41,811 nt of DNA, from NCBI GenBank assembly GCA_023717525.1, contig JAMQPK010000190.1:1-41811 (forward strand), in the 5' to 3' direction. This document shows positions 8,478 to 17,150 of this stretch, piece by piece (the stretch's first letter is position 1; every line of letters starts with the position of its first letter). The DNA comes from Vicinamibacterales bacterium (GTDB lineage: Bacteria; Acidobacteriota; Vicinamibacteria; Vicinamibacterales; JAMQPK01). The position numbers and the translations under genes were made by a program. The notes beneath the pieces are model-generated. The model was not told where the DNA came from, made no database searches, and was given only the letters and a program-made list of their open reading frames with translations.

Positions 8478-9833
8478 TTTCACCACCAACTCCTTCACCG
8501 TCGTGGGTGATCCGCAGGCTTCGAACCAGTCGATGCCCTCGCTGACGAGGTCGAACTTCAGCGCGTAGCGGCCGGGCACTTTCGGCGCGACGATCTGAAT
8601 CGGCACCGTCATCCGCTCGCCAGGTTCGATCGTGTCTGGCAGCCAGGCGCGTGCGAAGTCCCGCTCCAGGACATTTCCGTTCTCGTCGCATAGTTGAGCG
8701 CCCAGACGGACGAGCCGCCGCCCATAGGTCGCCTGTGCCGGAAAGGGCCGTTTACAGGCATTCTCAACCTGCGTCTTGATCATCACTCGCGCCGCGGCGC
8801 GCGCTTTCAGCGGCCGTGGGCGGAAGAGCTGCTTGACCTCGATCCTGGCCCTGGGTGTCGCACCGGGGATGGCGTTCCCGAGATTGCTGGTGTCCCAGAT
8901 TTCCTGCCGGATCGACTCGAACGCCGGAGTGCCCGGTGTGAAGCGGCGCGAATACGCGTTTTCCGGATGATCTGTGATCTCCCACGATAGGCGGTCGATC
9001 CCGATCTCCATGGCCAGTTTGCGCGCGCGGTCCATCTCTTCGTCGCTGTCGTTCCACGTAAACAGGATGTAGCGCCAGTTCAGCACCGGGAGATCCCGGC
9101 GCAGCCGCTGCTTCTCGTCGGCCATCGCGCGCAGGTTTCGGATGGCGATGTCGAACCTTCCGCGTTGGCGATACTTCTCGTAGGTGCCTTGTGAGGCGCC
9201 GTCGATCGAGAACGTGACCTCGTCGATGCCCGATCGCGCCAGACGGCGCGCCGAGTCTTCGGTAAACATCAGGCCGTTGGTGCTCGTATAGAGATAGATG
9301 TGCGGGAAGCGGCTCTTGATGTACTCGCACATCTCGATCGCGCGCTTGTGCAGGAACGCTTCTCCGTAGTTGAAGAAGTCTATTCGGCCCAGATCGGAAC
9401 CCGCCTCGTCGACGACCCGCTTGAAGAGATCGAAGTCGAGCATCCCCGTCTGCCTGGTCTTGGTGATGCCGGTTTCGGGAGCGCAGCACGCTTCCGTACA
9501 CGAAATATTGCAGGCTGCCGTGCACTCAATGTACATCCGGCTCGGCAGCCGCGCGACGTCGAGCGAACGAACCGGCGCCGGGTCGGACTTCAGCGGCAGC
9601 TTCAGGGGACAGTCGCCGCAGAACTTCGAGCCTCCGGCGTTCAAGTCGGCTCGCAGCGCTGAGATTGTCGTGTCCTTCCAGATCTCCGAGATACCGGCGA
9701 CGCGCGCATCTCCGAGGACGCGGTGGCCGTAGGGGTCGGCACACCCGCACACGATCCGGCCGTCGCACAGCATGACGAGCGTGCTCCACGGCCACGTGCA
9801 GGTGAAGCGGGTTGCGAGGAAGTTGAGCGACAC
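8475..9833 (-). CDS. Radical SAM/SPASM-like protein with Ig-like C-terminal domain
   Basis: A 452-residue protein in three parts. First is an N-terminal cysteine-rich segment (C12, C23, C29, C31, C72, C75; CDGRIVCGCADPYG and FCGDCPLK) resembling a SPASM auxiliary-cluster domain, which normally follows the radical SAM core. Second is the core (about 98-330), with FNYGEAFLHK, TSTNGLMF and VTFSIDGAS typical of the family. The cluster motif is C108-x3-C112-x3-C116, one residue longer than the usual CX3CX2C, with extra cysteines at 104 and 117. Third is a beta-sandwich tail (about 375-450). Start is GTG 9833, sharing one base with the upstream stop (TAGTG), so it is translationally coupled to the ECF sigma, STAS and 90-residue genes. 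The substrate is unknown; peptide or sugar modification is possible. Confidence 0.85.
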   Translation of the reverse strand: MSLNFLATRFTCTWPWSTLVMLCDGRIVCGCADPYGHRVLGDARVAGISEIWKDTTISALRADLNAGGSKFCGDCPLKLPLKSDPAPVRSLDVARLPSRMYIECTAACNISCTEACCAPETGITKTRQTGMLDFDLFKRVVDEAGSDLGRIDFFNYGEAFLHKRAIEMCEYIKSRFPHIYLYTSTNGLMFTEDSARRLARSGIDEVTFSIDGASQGTYEKYRQRGRFDIAIRNLRAMADEKQRLRRDLPVLNWRYILFTWNDSDEEMDRARKLAMEIGIDRLSWEITDHPENAYSRRFTPGTPAFESIRQEIWDTSNLGNAIPGATPRARIEVKQLFRPRPLKARAAARVMIKTQVENACKRPFPAQATYGRRLVRLGAQLCDENGNVLERDFARAWLPDTIEPGERMTVPIQIVAPKVPGRYALKFDLVSEGIDWFEACGSPTTVKELVVK

Positions 9834-10105
9834 TATTTCTTGCCGGAGGCCAGCTTCCGCATGTACGCGTCGGCTCTGTCGTTCTCGTATTTCACCGAGT
9901 TCAGAAACAGGCTTTCCGCGAGGTACGCCTTCCGCTCGTCTTCCGTCATCTGATCGATGAGGTGGCGAATCTCCTGAATCATGTCTTCGAACGAACGATC
10001 GAAATTCCGCTTGACCGTGATCTCGCGATACAGCGTCTCCAGGATGGCCAGCAGGTCGCCGTCGAGTTGAATCTCTGCGCCGGTCGTCGTCTTTATGGTG
10101 CGCAT
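9833..10105 (-). CDS. Small acidic protein of unknown function
   Basis: A 90-residue protein (start ATG 10105, preceded by GGGGA). It begins with a short strand-like MRTIKTTTGAEIQLDGD and continues as charged helices (AILETLYREITVKRNFDR, EDMIQEIRHLIDQMTEDERKAYL). It has no cysteines, signal peptide or membrane segment. It lies 14 bases after the STAS gene and its stop shares a base with the radical SAM start. Possible roles are an adaptor for the radical SAM enzyme, a partner of the STAS protein, or a peptide substrate. It lacks the leader/core repeat look of a RiPP precursor, so the last is the least favoured. No known family is recognised. Confidence 0.75.
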   Translation of the reverse strand: MRTIKTTTGAEIQLDGDLLAILETLYREITVKRNFDRSFEDMIQEIRHLIDQMTEDERKAYLAESLFLNSVKYENDRADAYMRKLASGKK

Positions 10106-10119
10106 GGGTCTATCCCCGT

Positions 10120-10455
10120 TCAAAAACTCTTCACCGCCGCCGCGGCGTCCGGGTGTACTTCGAGGAACTGGTTTGCGCCTGTCAGCGAGAGCATCGTCTC
10201 GACACGTTTCTGCACACCCGCCAGCTTCATGGTGCCCCCTGCCGCAGTCGATTGGCGATAGATGTCCATCAGACACCCGATAGCCGCGCTGTCGAGGTAC
10301 TCGACGATGCGCAGGTCGATGACGAGTTTTCGGGCGCCACCGGCCAGCTCGCTGGACACCAGGGCCGAGAACTCTGACAGCGAGGGATACATGAGGCGCG
10401 CGGGAGCCGCATGAATGATGATCACATCGCCGGAACGCTCCGTGGTGACGCTCAT
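10120..10455 (-). CDS. STAS-domain anti-sigma factor antagonist
   Basis: A 111-residue single-domain protein of the SpoIIAA/RsbV type. The conserved loop EYLDSAAIGCL places the phosphorylatable serine at residue 56, followed by the amphipathic helix LMDIYRQSTAAGGTMKLAGV. Such proteins bind an anti-sigma kinase when unphosphorylated and free the sigma factor. The start overlaps the stop of the ECF sigma gene (ATGA). No RsbW/SpoIIAB-type kinase is encoded in the window, so the partner switch, if it exists, must be completed from elsewhere; STAS partner-switching is not the usual control for ECF sigma factors. Confidence 0.9.
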   Translation of the reverse strand: MSVTTERSGDVIIIHAAPARLMYPSLSEFSALVSSELAGGARKLVIDLRIVEYLDSAAIGCLMDIYRQSTAAGGTMKLAGVQKRVETMLSLTGANQFLEVHPDAAAAVKSF

Positions 10456-11030
10456 TTCGACACTCCAGTTTCCATAAGTTTGGCTCGCAGCAGTTCGATC
10501 TGTCTTGCCAGCTCCGCACGGCCGCGGTTGATCCTCGACTTTACCGTTCCTTCAGCTACGCCCAGCTGCGCGGCGATTTCCTGGTACGACAGCTCGTGGA
10601 TATCGCGCAGCAGTACCGCCGTGCGCAACGCCGGCGAGAGGGTCCTGAGCGCCTCGCGCAGCAGGGCGACTCGATCCTGCCGGTCCACGCGTGCTTCAGC
10701 ACTGATACCCGGCGCCTCCGCCTGCACGGTCGACGCGTCGATCTCTCGCGCGAACACCCGCCGATCGCGGCGTCCGCTCCGGTACCGGTCGATGCAGTAG
10801 TTGCGGCTGACGCTGATGAGCCAGGTCTGAAAGTTCGCCCGCCGATCGAATGTGCCAAGCGACCGGAATACTTTCAGGAAGATATCCTGCGTCAGATCTT
10901 CCGCTTCATCGTACGTGCCCACGAAGCGATACGCCACGTTGAACACCTTGCGCCAGTACGTCTTGACGATGGTCTCCCACGCGGCCTCGTCGCCCTCGGC
11001 CGCGCGCTGGATGGTGGCTTCGATGGACAC
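10452..11030 (-). CDS. ECF-type RNA polymerase sigma factor
   Basis: A 192-residue sigma-70 family protein. Region 2 runs through VKTYWRKVFNVAYRFVGTYDEAEDLTQDIFLKVFRSL and FQTWLISVSRNYCIDRYR; region 4 has LSPALRTAVLLRDIHELSYQEIAAQLGVAEGTVKSRINRGRAELA, the helix-turn-helix that reads the -35 element. Regions 1 and 3 are absent, as expected for ECF factors. The open frame runs far upstream antisense to lysA, but homologous N-termini (VSIEATIQRAAEGDEAAW) indicate GTG 11030 as the start. It is divergent from lysA and heads an overlapping unit with the STAS, small-protein and radical SAM genes. Confidence 0.9.
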   Translation of the reverse strand: MSIEATIQRAAEGDEAAWETIVKTYWRKVFNVAYRFVGTYDEAEDLTQDIFLKVFRSLGTFDRRANFQTWLISVSRNYCIDRYRSGRRDRRVFAREIDASTVQAEAPGISAEARVDRQDRVALLREALRTLSPALRTAVLLRDIHELSYQEIAAQLGVAEGTVKSRINRGRAELARQIELLRAKLMETGVSK

Positions 11031-11041
11031 CGGCAGAAGGA

Positions 11042-11047
11042 ATGATA
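11042..11047 (-). promoter_or_regulatory. -10-like TATCAT before the ECF sigma gene
   Basis: TATCAT on the minus strand ends 11 bases before the GTG start at 11030. No -35 TTGACA-like hexamer or ribosome binding site is visible, so the transcript would have a leader of only a few bases. Confidence 0.3.
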
Positions 11048-11054
11048 CCTGAAG

Positions 11055-11060
11055 TAAGAT
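11055..11060 (+). promoter_or_regulatory. -10-like TAAGAT before lysA
   Basis: TAAGAT lies 9 bases before ATG 11070 with no Shine-Dalgarno sequence in the gap (CCTCGAACG), which suggests a message starting at or next to the start codon. Confidence 0.35.
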
Positions 11061-11069
11061 CCTCGAACG

Positions 11070-12317
11070 ATGTCCGGTTTTTTTCGTGAGGGAAACGCGT
11101 TGATGTGTGACGGCGTGCCGTTGGAGGACGTGGCGCGGACCCACGGCACTCCAGTCTACGTCTACAGTGCGGAGTCGGTGCGGCGCGCCTATCGATCGCT
11201 CGACGAGGCCTTTGGCGCGCACCCGCACCGCATCCACTACGCGCTGAAGGCCAATTCGTCGCTTGCGATCGTTCGCCTGTTGCGTTCGCTGGGGAGTGGG
11301 GTCGACGCGAACTCCATCGGTGAAATCGAGCTGGCGATGCGCGCAGGCTTCAGTCCCGTGGACATCGTCTTTACCGGCGTCGGCAAGTCGCCGGATGAGA
11401 TCGACCGCGCGGTCCAGCTCGGCTTGAAGGCCATCAATGCGGAATCGGCCGGCGAGCTCGATCGGATCGATCGTGCGGCGCGGGCGCATGGCGTGCGGGC
11501 GCGCGTGGCCGTACGGGTGAACCCGGACATCGACGCAGGTACCCACCCTCACGTGTCTACCGGCCTGCACATCAACAAATTCGGAGTACCTCTCGAACAC
11601 GCGCGTGCGCTGTACCACAAGATGTCCGATCAGCCGGGGCTCGAGCCTGTGGGCATCCATGTGCACCTGGGCTCCCAGATCGTCACGCTTGAGCCGATGC
11701 AGCGGGCCGCGGCGACTGTGGTGAAGATGGTCCAGGAGTTGCGCCAAGCCGGGGTCACCCTCGATCACATCGACGTTGGCGGTGGCCTCGGAATCTCGTA
11801 CGACGGTTCTCGTGTGCCTTCGGCGGCGGAGTACGCCCGGAGCATTCTGTCGGTCCTGGGACCCTCGGGCCTGTCGATTGCCATGGAGCCAGGCCGCTTT
11901 CTCGTCGGCGCGTCCGCCGCGCTGCTGGCGCGCGTCGTGGATTTGAAGGACGGAGCGGCGGGCCATCACTTCGCGGTGCTCGATGCCGGGATGACTGAGC
12001 TCATCAGGCCCGCGCTCTACGGGTCGTTCCATCGCATCGAAGCCGTCACACCCCGGCAGGCGCGCGAGCTCTGCTACGACATCGTGGGGCCCATTTGCGA
12101 GAGCAGCGACGCGTTCGGCGAGGCGCGCAAGCTGCCGGCGCTCGAAGTGGGAGACCTGCTGGCCATCCTGGATGCCGGCGCGTACGGATCGGCCATGGCG
12201 TCCAACTACAATCGTCATTCGCTGCCTGCCGAAGTGATGATCGACGGCGGTGAGGCCAGGCTGACTCGACGGCGTCAGACGCTCGACGATCAACTCTCGC
12301 TCGAGATCGGTGGCTGA
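11070..12317 (+). CDS. lysA: Diaminopimelate decarboxylase
   Basis: A 415-residue fold type III PLP enzyme that converts meso-diaminopimelate to lysine, the last step of lysine synthesis. The PLP lysine is K60 in IHYALKANSS. HIDVGGGLGISYDG and MEPGRFLVG form the phosphate and glycine loops, and the substrate-proximal cysteine is C343 in GPICESSD. DAGAYGSAMASNYN near the C-terminus is typical of LysA. Length matches the family. The stop is followed after two bases by the thymidylate kinase start, so the two are probably co-transcribed. Confidence 0.96.
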   Translation: MSGFFREGNALMCDGVPLEDVARTHGTPVYVYSAESVRRAYRSLDEAFGAHPHRIHYALKANSSLAIVRLLRSLGSGVDANSIGEIELAMRAGFSPVDIVFTGVGKSPDEIDRAVQLGLKAINAESAGELDRIDRAARAHGVRARVAVRVNPDIDAGTHPHVSTGLHINKFGVPLEHARALYHKMSDQPGLEPVGIHVHLGSQIVTLEPMQRAAATVVKMVQELRQAGVTLDHIDVGGGLGISYDGSRVPSAAEYARSILSVLGPSGLSIAMEPGRFLVGASAALLARVVDLKDGAAGHHFAVLDAGMTELIRPALYGSFHRIEAVTPRQARELCYDIVGPICESSDAFGEARKLPALEVGDLLAILDAGAYGSAMASNYNRHSLPAEVMIDGGEARLTRRRQTLDDQLSLEIGG

Positions 12318-12319
12318 CC

Positions 12320-12904
12320 GTGCTCATCGCCTTTGAAGGGCTCGATCAAAGCGGGAAGGAAACGCAGGCGCAGCAGCTTCGGGAGCGGCTGCGCGAGGCA
12401 GGGCGCAGGGTGCGGCTGCTCTCGTTCCCAGACTACGGCACTTCGATTGGCGAAGAGATCGCACGAGCGCTCGCCGGCGAACGCGATTACGGCCCGGATG
12501 TGATGCAGCTGCTGTTCGTGGCCAATCGGTATGAGCGTCGAGAGGCAATTGCAGAGTGGGTAGCCGGCGGGTTGATCCTCCTGTGCGATCGCTACCGGGC
12601 ATCGAGCATCGCCTATGGAGAAGCACAGGGACTCGATACCGCGTGGCTCGAGGACATCCAGCGGTTTCTCCCCGTTCCCGATCTCACCATCTTCATCGAC
12701 ATCGCGCCGGAAACGGCCGTAAAGCGGAAAGCGCGTGACCGTGACAAGTACGAGCGCGACCTTGAGCTCCTCGGAGGTGTACGGCGAAGTTACACGCGTC
12801 AGGCGGTCCAGCAGGGATGGCTGCTCCTCGATGGTGAGCGTTCGAAGGAGCAAATCGCCGAGGACGTGTTCGCTGCTGTCGCGGCGCGCGTCGGCTTGAG
12901 CTAG
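12320..12904 (+). CDS. tmk: Thymidylate kinase
   Basis: A 194-residue P-loop kinase that phosphorylates dTMP to dTDP. The P-loop is FEGLDQSGKET near the N-terminus, with the DRY motif in LLCDRYRASSIAYGEAQGLD and the lid region VKRKARDRDKYERD. It starts at GTG 12320, two bases after lysA. The LDQSGKE form of the loop differs from the common LDGAGKST but keeps the lysine and the hydroxyl residue. Its 3' end overlaps the convergent toxin gene by four bases. Confidence 0.93.
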   Translation: MLIAFEGLDQSGKETQAQQLRERLREAGRRVRLLSFPDYGTSIGEEIARALAGERDYGPDVMQLLFVANRYERREAIAEWVAGGLILLCDRYRASSIAYGEAQGLDTAWLEDIQRFLPVPDLTIFIDIAPETAVKRKARDRDKYERDLELLGGVRRSYTRQAVQQGWLLLDGERSKEQIAEDVFAAVAARVGLS

Positions 12905-13275
12905 ACATTCCGGGGATCAGCCATCACCCCGAGCGTTGCCGCTGCGCGCGCCAGCGGCTCATCACGCGTCCACAGTTTCGTCCCCGCCAGCAACGTCGAT
13001 CCCAGCAGGTGCGCGTCGAGCCACCCTATCCCTGTGCCCATCAACCGATGCCGCTCGACAAGCACCAACACTTCCTCGTGAGCAGCCATTGGAACGGTCG
13101 GCAACGTCTGAAGCAGTCGAAGCGTCAGCGGTCTCGTCTTCAAGGATCCGCACGCCAACTCGCCGACGATGAAGGGATGGCAGAGCACTTCATCGCGCTC
13201 AAGCAATGCGGTCAGTTGGGGGCTCCGCCGCCTGAAGTGGTCGATCCAGACCGATGTGTCCGCCAGAGTCATCAT
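12901..13275 (-). CDS. vapC: PIN-domain ribonuclease toxin VapC
   Basis: A 124-residue PIN-domain protein. Acidic active-site residues are visible as D6 in LADTSVWID, the glutamate in FIVGELACGS, the aspartate in GIGWLDAHLL and the acidic pair in LWTRDEPL. VapC toxins are magnesium-dependent endoribonucleases that cut tRNA or rRNA and stop translation. The start ATG overlaps the antitoxin stop (ATGA), as is usual for such pairs. The module sits between tmk and comF, where it interrupts an otherwise housekeeping stretch, which suggests horizontal acquisition. Confidence 0.92.
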   Translation of the reverse strand: MMTLADTSVWIDHFRRRSPQLTALLERDEVLCHPFIVGELACGSLKTRPLTLRLLQTLPTVPMAAHEEVLVLVERHRLMGTGIGWLDAHLLGSTLLAGTKLWTRDEPLARAAATLGVMADPRNV

Positions 13276-13475
13276 CGCCGGACTGCAGGGCTGCGCCGCC
13301 GGGCAGGCGCGACCGCTTTGGGATCGCTTCCGCCGAGCGCCGCAAGCCGTCGCGCGGCTTCCCGTCGGATGAGCGCCTCGAGGCCCGCATGGACGACCGC
13401 CGTCTTTTCCGTCATGCCGGTTAACCGCATCGCCTCTTCCATCAGGACATCATCGAGATTCAACGTAGTTCGCAT
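13272..13475 (-). CDS. vapB: VapB-type antitoxin
   Basis: A 67-residue protein starting MRTTLNLDDVLMEEAMRLTG, the N-terminal ribbon-helix-helix form of the VapB family (MRTTLNI-type), followed by KTAVVHAGLEALIRREAARRLAAL and an arginine-rich tail. It would bind its own operator through the N-terminal strand and neutralise VapC with the tail. An in-frame ATG at 13481 or further upstream is possible, but the family start is the one chosen. The start codon lies inside a perfect inverted repeat (13474-13504) likely to be its operator. Confidence 0.88.
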   Translation of the reverse strand: MRTTLNLDDVLMEEAMRLTGMTEKTAVVHAGLEALIRREAARRLAALGGSDPKAVAPARRRSPAVRR

Positions 13476-13504
13476 ATGCATAATGATGCCTACGTTATGC
13501 ATAT
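13474..13504. promoter_or_regulatory. Inverted-repeat operator of vapBC
   Basis: Perfect 10-base arms ATATGCATAA (13474-13483) and TTATGCATAT (13495-13504) separated by 11 bases, in AT-rich sequence that contrasts with the GC-rich surroundings. It overlaps the vapB start codon. VapB/VapC complexes typically bind such palindromes to repress their own operon. Confidence 0.75.
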
Positions 13505-13507
13505 CAA

Positions 13508-14239
13508 TCAAGGCCGTGTCACCACACGGGCTGCCGTCAGCGCATACACGTCCTCAACGCCCGCCTCTTTCAGGACCGCCGCGCAGGCGTCGAGCGTCGA
13601 GCCCGTCGTGCTCACGTCGTCCACGAGGACGATCGTCGCACCGTCCAACCCTGGGAGCGTGCGAAGCAGACGTCGACGCCTCCGAAAAGCACCGTGCACG
13701 TTTGCATGCCGCCGATCTGCTGGTAGATCGACCTGTGGCGGTGTATGTCGTGTGCGGCAAATCGCCTCCATGACGGGAGGGCCCAGATGCCGCGCCATTT
13801 CGCTGGCCTGATTGAAGCCGCGTGCTCGCAGCCGGCGCGGGTGCAGTGGTACCGGCACGATGTAGTCTGCCCGGCGCAGCAGGTCCCGCCCAGCGTCGCG
13901 CATCAACTCGGCAAGGCCCGGTGCGATCGAAAACCTGCGCTGGTACTTCATCGCGTGGATGACGCCGCGCAGCGTTCCGTCGTACTCGCCAATCGCGCGG
14001 GCGCGGCTGACGAGCCGAGGGTGGAGGAGACAGCGTTCGCAGACTGGAGGGCCATCGGTGGGATCGCCGCAGGCTTCGCAGATAGGCAAGGGCATCCGGC
14101 GAATGTCTCCCCAGCAGTTTCTGCACACGCAGCCGTCGATCGGGGAGTGAAGAACTGCGTGGCACGATGCGCAGGCGGGCGCCAGGAGCGCCGAAACGAC
14201 GGCGTTGGCGCAGGTTGTCGCCATGCGGGCAAGGATCAT
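13508..14239 (-). CDS. comF: ComF-family phosphoribosyltransferase-like protein
   Basis: A 243-residue protein with an N-terminal zinc-finger-like part (CASC, CVCRNC, CEACGDP and CERC pairs), the linker AIGEYDGTLRGVIHAMKYQRR, and a type I phosphoribosyltransferase domain with YIVPVPLHPRRLRARGFNQA and the PRPP loop IVLVDDVSTTGSTL. ComF is needed for DNA uptake in competent bacteria, acting with the ComFA ATPase at the membrane; dprA, another competence gene, is about 4 kb away. A start at 14224 (MATTCANAV) is equally possible since neither ATG has a good ribosome binding site. The vapB operator begins four bases beyond the stop. Confidence 0.9.
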   Translation of the reverse strand: MILARMATTCANAVVSALLAPACASCHAVLHSPIDGCVCRNCWGDIRRMPLPICEACGDPTDGPPVCERCLLHPRLVSRARAIGEYDGTLRGVIHAMKYQRRFSIAPGLAELMRDAGRDLLRRADYIVPVPLHPRRLRARGFNQASEMARHLGPPVMEAICRTRHTPPQVDLPADRRHANVHGAFRRRRRLLRTLPGLDGATIVLVDDVSTTGSTLDACAAVLKEAGVEDVYALTAARVVTRP

Positions 14240-14277
14240 GTTGCGATCGATCGCAACAGCCCTGCCATGACCCGGCT

Positions 14278-14655
14278 CTATGCCGAATCGGGGATATCGA
14301 TTCGCGTGGCGTTGCCCCAGAGCCGCTCGAGCGCGTAGAACGATCGCGCTTCCGGGCTGAAGATGTGAATGATGAAGTCGAAGTAGTCGAGAAGGATCCA
14401 GCCGGTCTTGTCTCCACCTTCAACGTGCGCAGGCTTTACGCCACGCTCGGCAAGCGCGTCTCTCACGGCGTCGGCGATGGCGACGATCTGCCGCACGTTG
14501 CGGCCGGTGGCAATCACGAAGTAGTCGGTGAATCCTTCGGCGGGGCGGAGGTCGAGCACGACGACGTCGCCGGCTTTTCGACCCTGTGCAGCGTCGATCG
14601 CCCGTTGAACCTGAGCCGGAAAGCGACGCACCGATCCCTTGCGCGCCGCCGTCAC
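14278..14655 (-). CDS. rsfS: Ribosomal silencing factor RsfS
   Basis: A 125-residue protein of the RsfS/Iojap (DUF143) family, which binds ribosomal protein L14 and blocks joining of the subunits when nutrients are scarce. Diagnostic segments are DVVVLDLRPAEGFTDYFVIATGRN, HVEGGDKTGWILLDYFDFIIHIF and a final RSFYALERLWG. Its start overlaps the nadD stop by four bases (ATGA), the conserved nadD-rsfS order seen in many bacteria. Confidence 0.95.
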   Translation of the reverse strand: MTAARKGSVRRFPAQVQRAIDAAQGRKAGDVVVLDLRPAEGFTDYFVIATGRNVRQIVAIADAVRDALAERGVKPAHVEGGDKTGWILLDYFDFIIHIFSPEARSFYALERLWGNATRIDIPDSA

Positions 14656-15265
14656 AGCACCGCCGTCACCGCAGCCGGCGCATACAGACGGTGCCGGTGG
14701 ATGTGATCCGCGACGAGCCCCGGCACCATTTCATCGATCGATTCGCCGGCACCGACGCGGCGGCGAATTTCCGTCGACGACACGTCTGGTGTGTCGGCGA
14801 TGACGCGCAATATTCCTGGACCAGACTTCAGGTTGGCCGTCGCGAAGCCAGGCCTCGAGACAACGACGAAATTGCCGAGATCCAGGAGACGGGGATAGTC
14901 GTACCAGGTCTCGATCTCCGCGAAGGCGTCCGCGCCGAGGATGAAGTACAACTGCGAAGCTGCGTACCCGTCGGCGTGCAGGCATTCGAGAGTCATCGAT
15001 GTGTACGACGGCCCGTCGCGGCGCAGTTCCAGATCCGAGACTTCCATTCCGGCTGTGGACGCCGCCAGGGCCGCCATGGCAAAGCGGTGGAACGCCGATG
15101 CTCGCGGCTCGGAGCTCCGGTGGGGTGGCGTGTGCGCGGGCAACAGCAGGACGCGGTCGAGTGCCAGCGCCCGGCGCGCTGCCTGGGCGGTCTCGAGATG
15201 GCCGTTGTGAATCGGATCGAGCGTGCCTCCGAGAATGCCCAGACGATTGCCGGAAACCATCGGCA

Positions 15266-15266
<1 letters not shown>
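14652..15266 (-). CDS. nadD: Nicotinate-nucleotide adenylyltransferase
   Basis: A 204-residue nucleotidyltransferase that adenylates nicotinate mononucleotide in NAD synthesis. The N-terminal RLGILGGTLDPIHNGHLETAQ contains the GGTFDPxHxGH motif with Phe changed to Leu. The later VSSTEIRRRVGAGESIDEMV is the ISST(x)IR motif that binds ATP phosphates. It starts at ATG 15266, which shares one base with the obg stop (TGATG); an ATG at 15260 is also possible. Coupling to obg upstream and rsfS downstream is standard. Confidence 0.95.
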
Positions 15267-16443
<1,177 letters not shown>

Positions 16444-16444
16444 A

Positions 16445-16702
16445 CTATTCTACCGGCAGGATGCTGATCTTGCGGCCACGAGCCCCGTGGTCTTCGAACC
16501 GGACGCGGCCAGACACTTTGGCGAAGAGCGTATCGTCCTTGCCAAGGCCGACGTTGAGGCCGGGCTGGAAGCGCCGTCCACGCTGGCGCACCAGAATCGA
16601 TCCTCCGCTCACGATGTTGCCATCGTGGCGCTTGACGCCGAGACGCTGCGAGTTGCTGTCGCGGCCGTTGCGTGAACTGCCTTGTCCTTTTTTATGGGCC
16701 AT
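16445..16702 (-). CDS. rpmA: 50S ribosomal protein L27
   Basis: An 85-residue protein with the standard L27 N-terminus [19 protein letters not shown], the tail that reaches the peptidyl transferase centre, then [23 protein letters not shown] and [17 protein letters not shown]. No cleavable N-terminal extension is present. It lies after rplU in the usual order, separated by a heptad array. Confidence 0.97.
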   Translation of the reverse strand: MAHKKGQGSSRNGRDSNSQRLGVKRHDGNIVSGGSILVRQRGRRFQPGLNVGLGKDDTLFAKVSGRVRFEDHGARGRKISILPVE

Positions 16703-16714
16703 AGGGTGATACCC

Positions 16715-16749
16715 GAAACTAAAATCTAAAATCTAGAAACTAAAAAGTG
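16715..16749. repeat. Heptad array E (GAAACTA/AAATCTA)
   Basis: Five units in strict 7-base register: GAAACTA, AAATCTA, AAATCTA, GAAACTA and AAAAGTG. It occupies the 50-base gap between rplU and rpmA and ends 3 bases from the rplU stop codon. It is far more AT-rich than the surroundings and resembles the arms of array D. Confidence 0.85.
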
Positions 16750-16752
16750 ACA

Positions 16753-17067
16753 CTACGCGACGATGTCGGTGATGCGAACGCGCGTGTAAAAAGCGCGGTG
16801 CCCCTTGGTGCGGCGCATGCCCTTCCGGCGCTTCTTCTTGAAGACGCGGATCTTCGGGCCGCGGGCTTCGCCGTCGATCACCCCAAGCACTTTGGCGCCA
16901 CTCACGAAGGGGGCGCCGGCCATCAGTTCGCCGCCGTCTTTGGCGAGAAACAACACTTGCTCGAAGGTCACCTTCGAGCCAGGCTCGCCCGCAGTGCCGT
17001 CGATTTGAACCGTGAGGCCGGGCGCGACCCTGACCTGACGACCTTTAGACTGAATAATCGCGTACAC
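16753..17067 (-). CDS. rplU: 50S ribosomal protein L21
   Basis: A 104-residue protein beginning VYAIIQSKGRQVRVAPG and ending KKRRKGMRRTKGHRAFYTRVRITDIVA, the C-terminal rRNA-binding part with the K(KG)xRKxxGHRQ-like signature. The GTG start at 17067 is chosen because AAGGAAGGAG (17073-17082 on the minus strand) precedes it at ideal spacing and it gives the family length; an upstream ATG would add nine unconserved residues. Confidence 0.96.
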   Translation of the reverse strand: MYAIIQSKGRQVRVAPGLTVQIDGTAGEPGSKVTFEQVLFLAKDGGELMAGAPFVSGAKVLGVIDGEARGPKIRVFKKKRRKGMRRTKGHRAFYTRVRITDIVA

Positions 17068-17072
17068 GAACG

Positions 17073-17082
17073 CTCCTTCCTT
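17073..17082 (-). promoter_or_regulatory. Strong ribosome binding site of rplU
   Basis: AAGGAAGGAG on the minus strand, 5 bases before GTG 17067. It is one of the strongest Shine-Dalgarno sequences in the window and fixes the start codon. Confidence 0.8.
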
Positions 17083-17109
17083 GCCAGAAAACACACAAGT
17101 ATATCACAG

Positions 17110-17150
17110 CCGTTAACCGTTCAGCGTCTGCCGTTTACGGTGACGGTTAG
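17110..17150. repeat. Heptad array F (CCGTTNA family)
   Basis: Units CCGTTAA, CCGTTCA, GCGTCTG and CCGTTTA, followed by a six-base unit and CGGTTAG. The array abuts the TAG stop (17153-17151) of the minus-strand lipoprotein gene. The same consensus appears at 37743-37770. Confidence 0.8.

Noticed and set aside
11031-12293. A long minus-strand open frame continuing upstream of the ECF sigma gene, antisense to lysA
   Set aside because: lysA on the plus strand is fully conserved; the antisense part is low-complexity His/Arg-rich sequence caused by GC-rich codon use. The sigma factor family start is at 11030.
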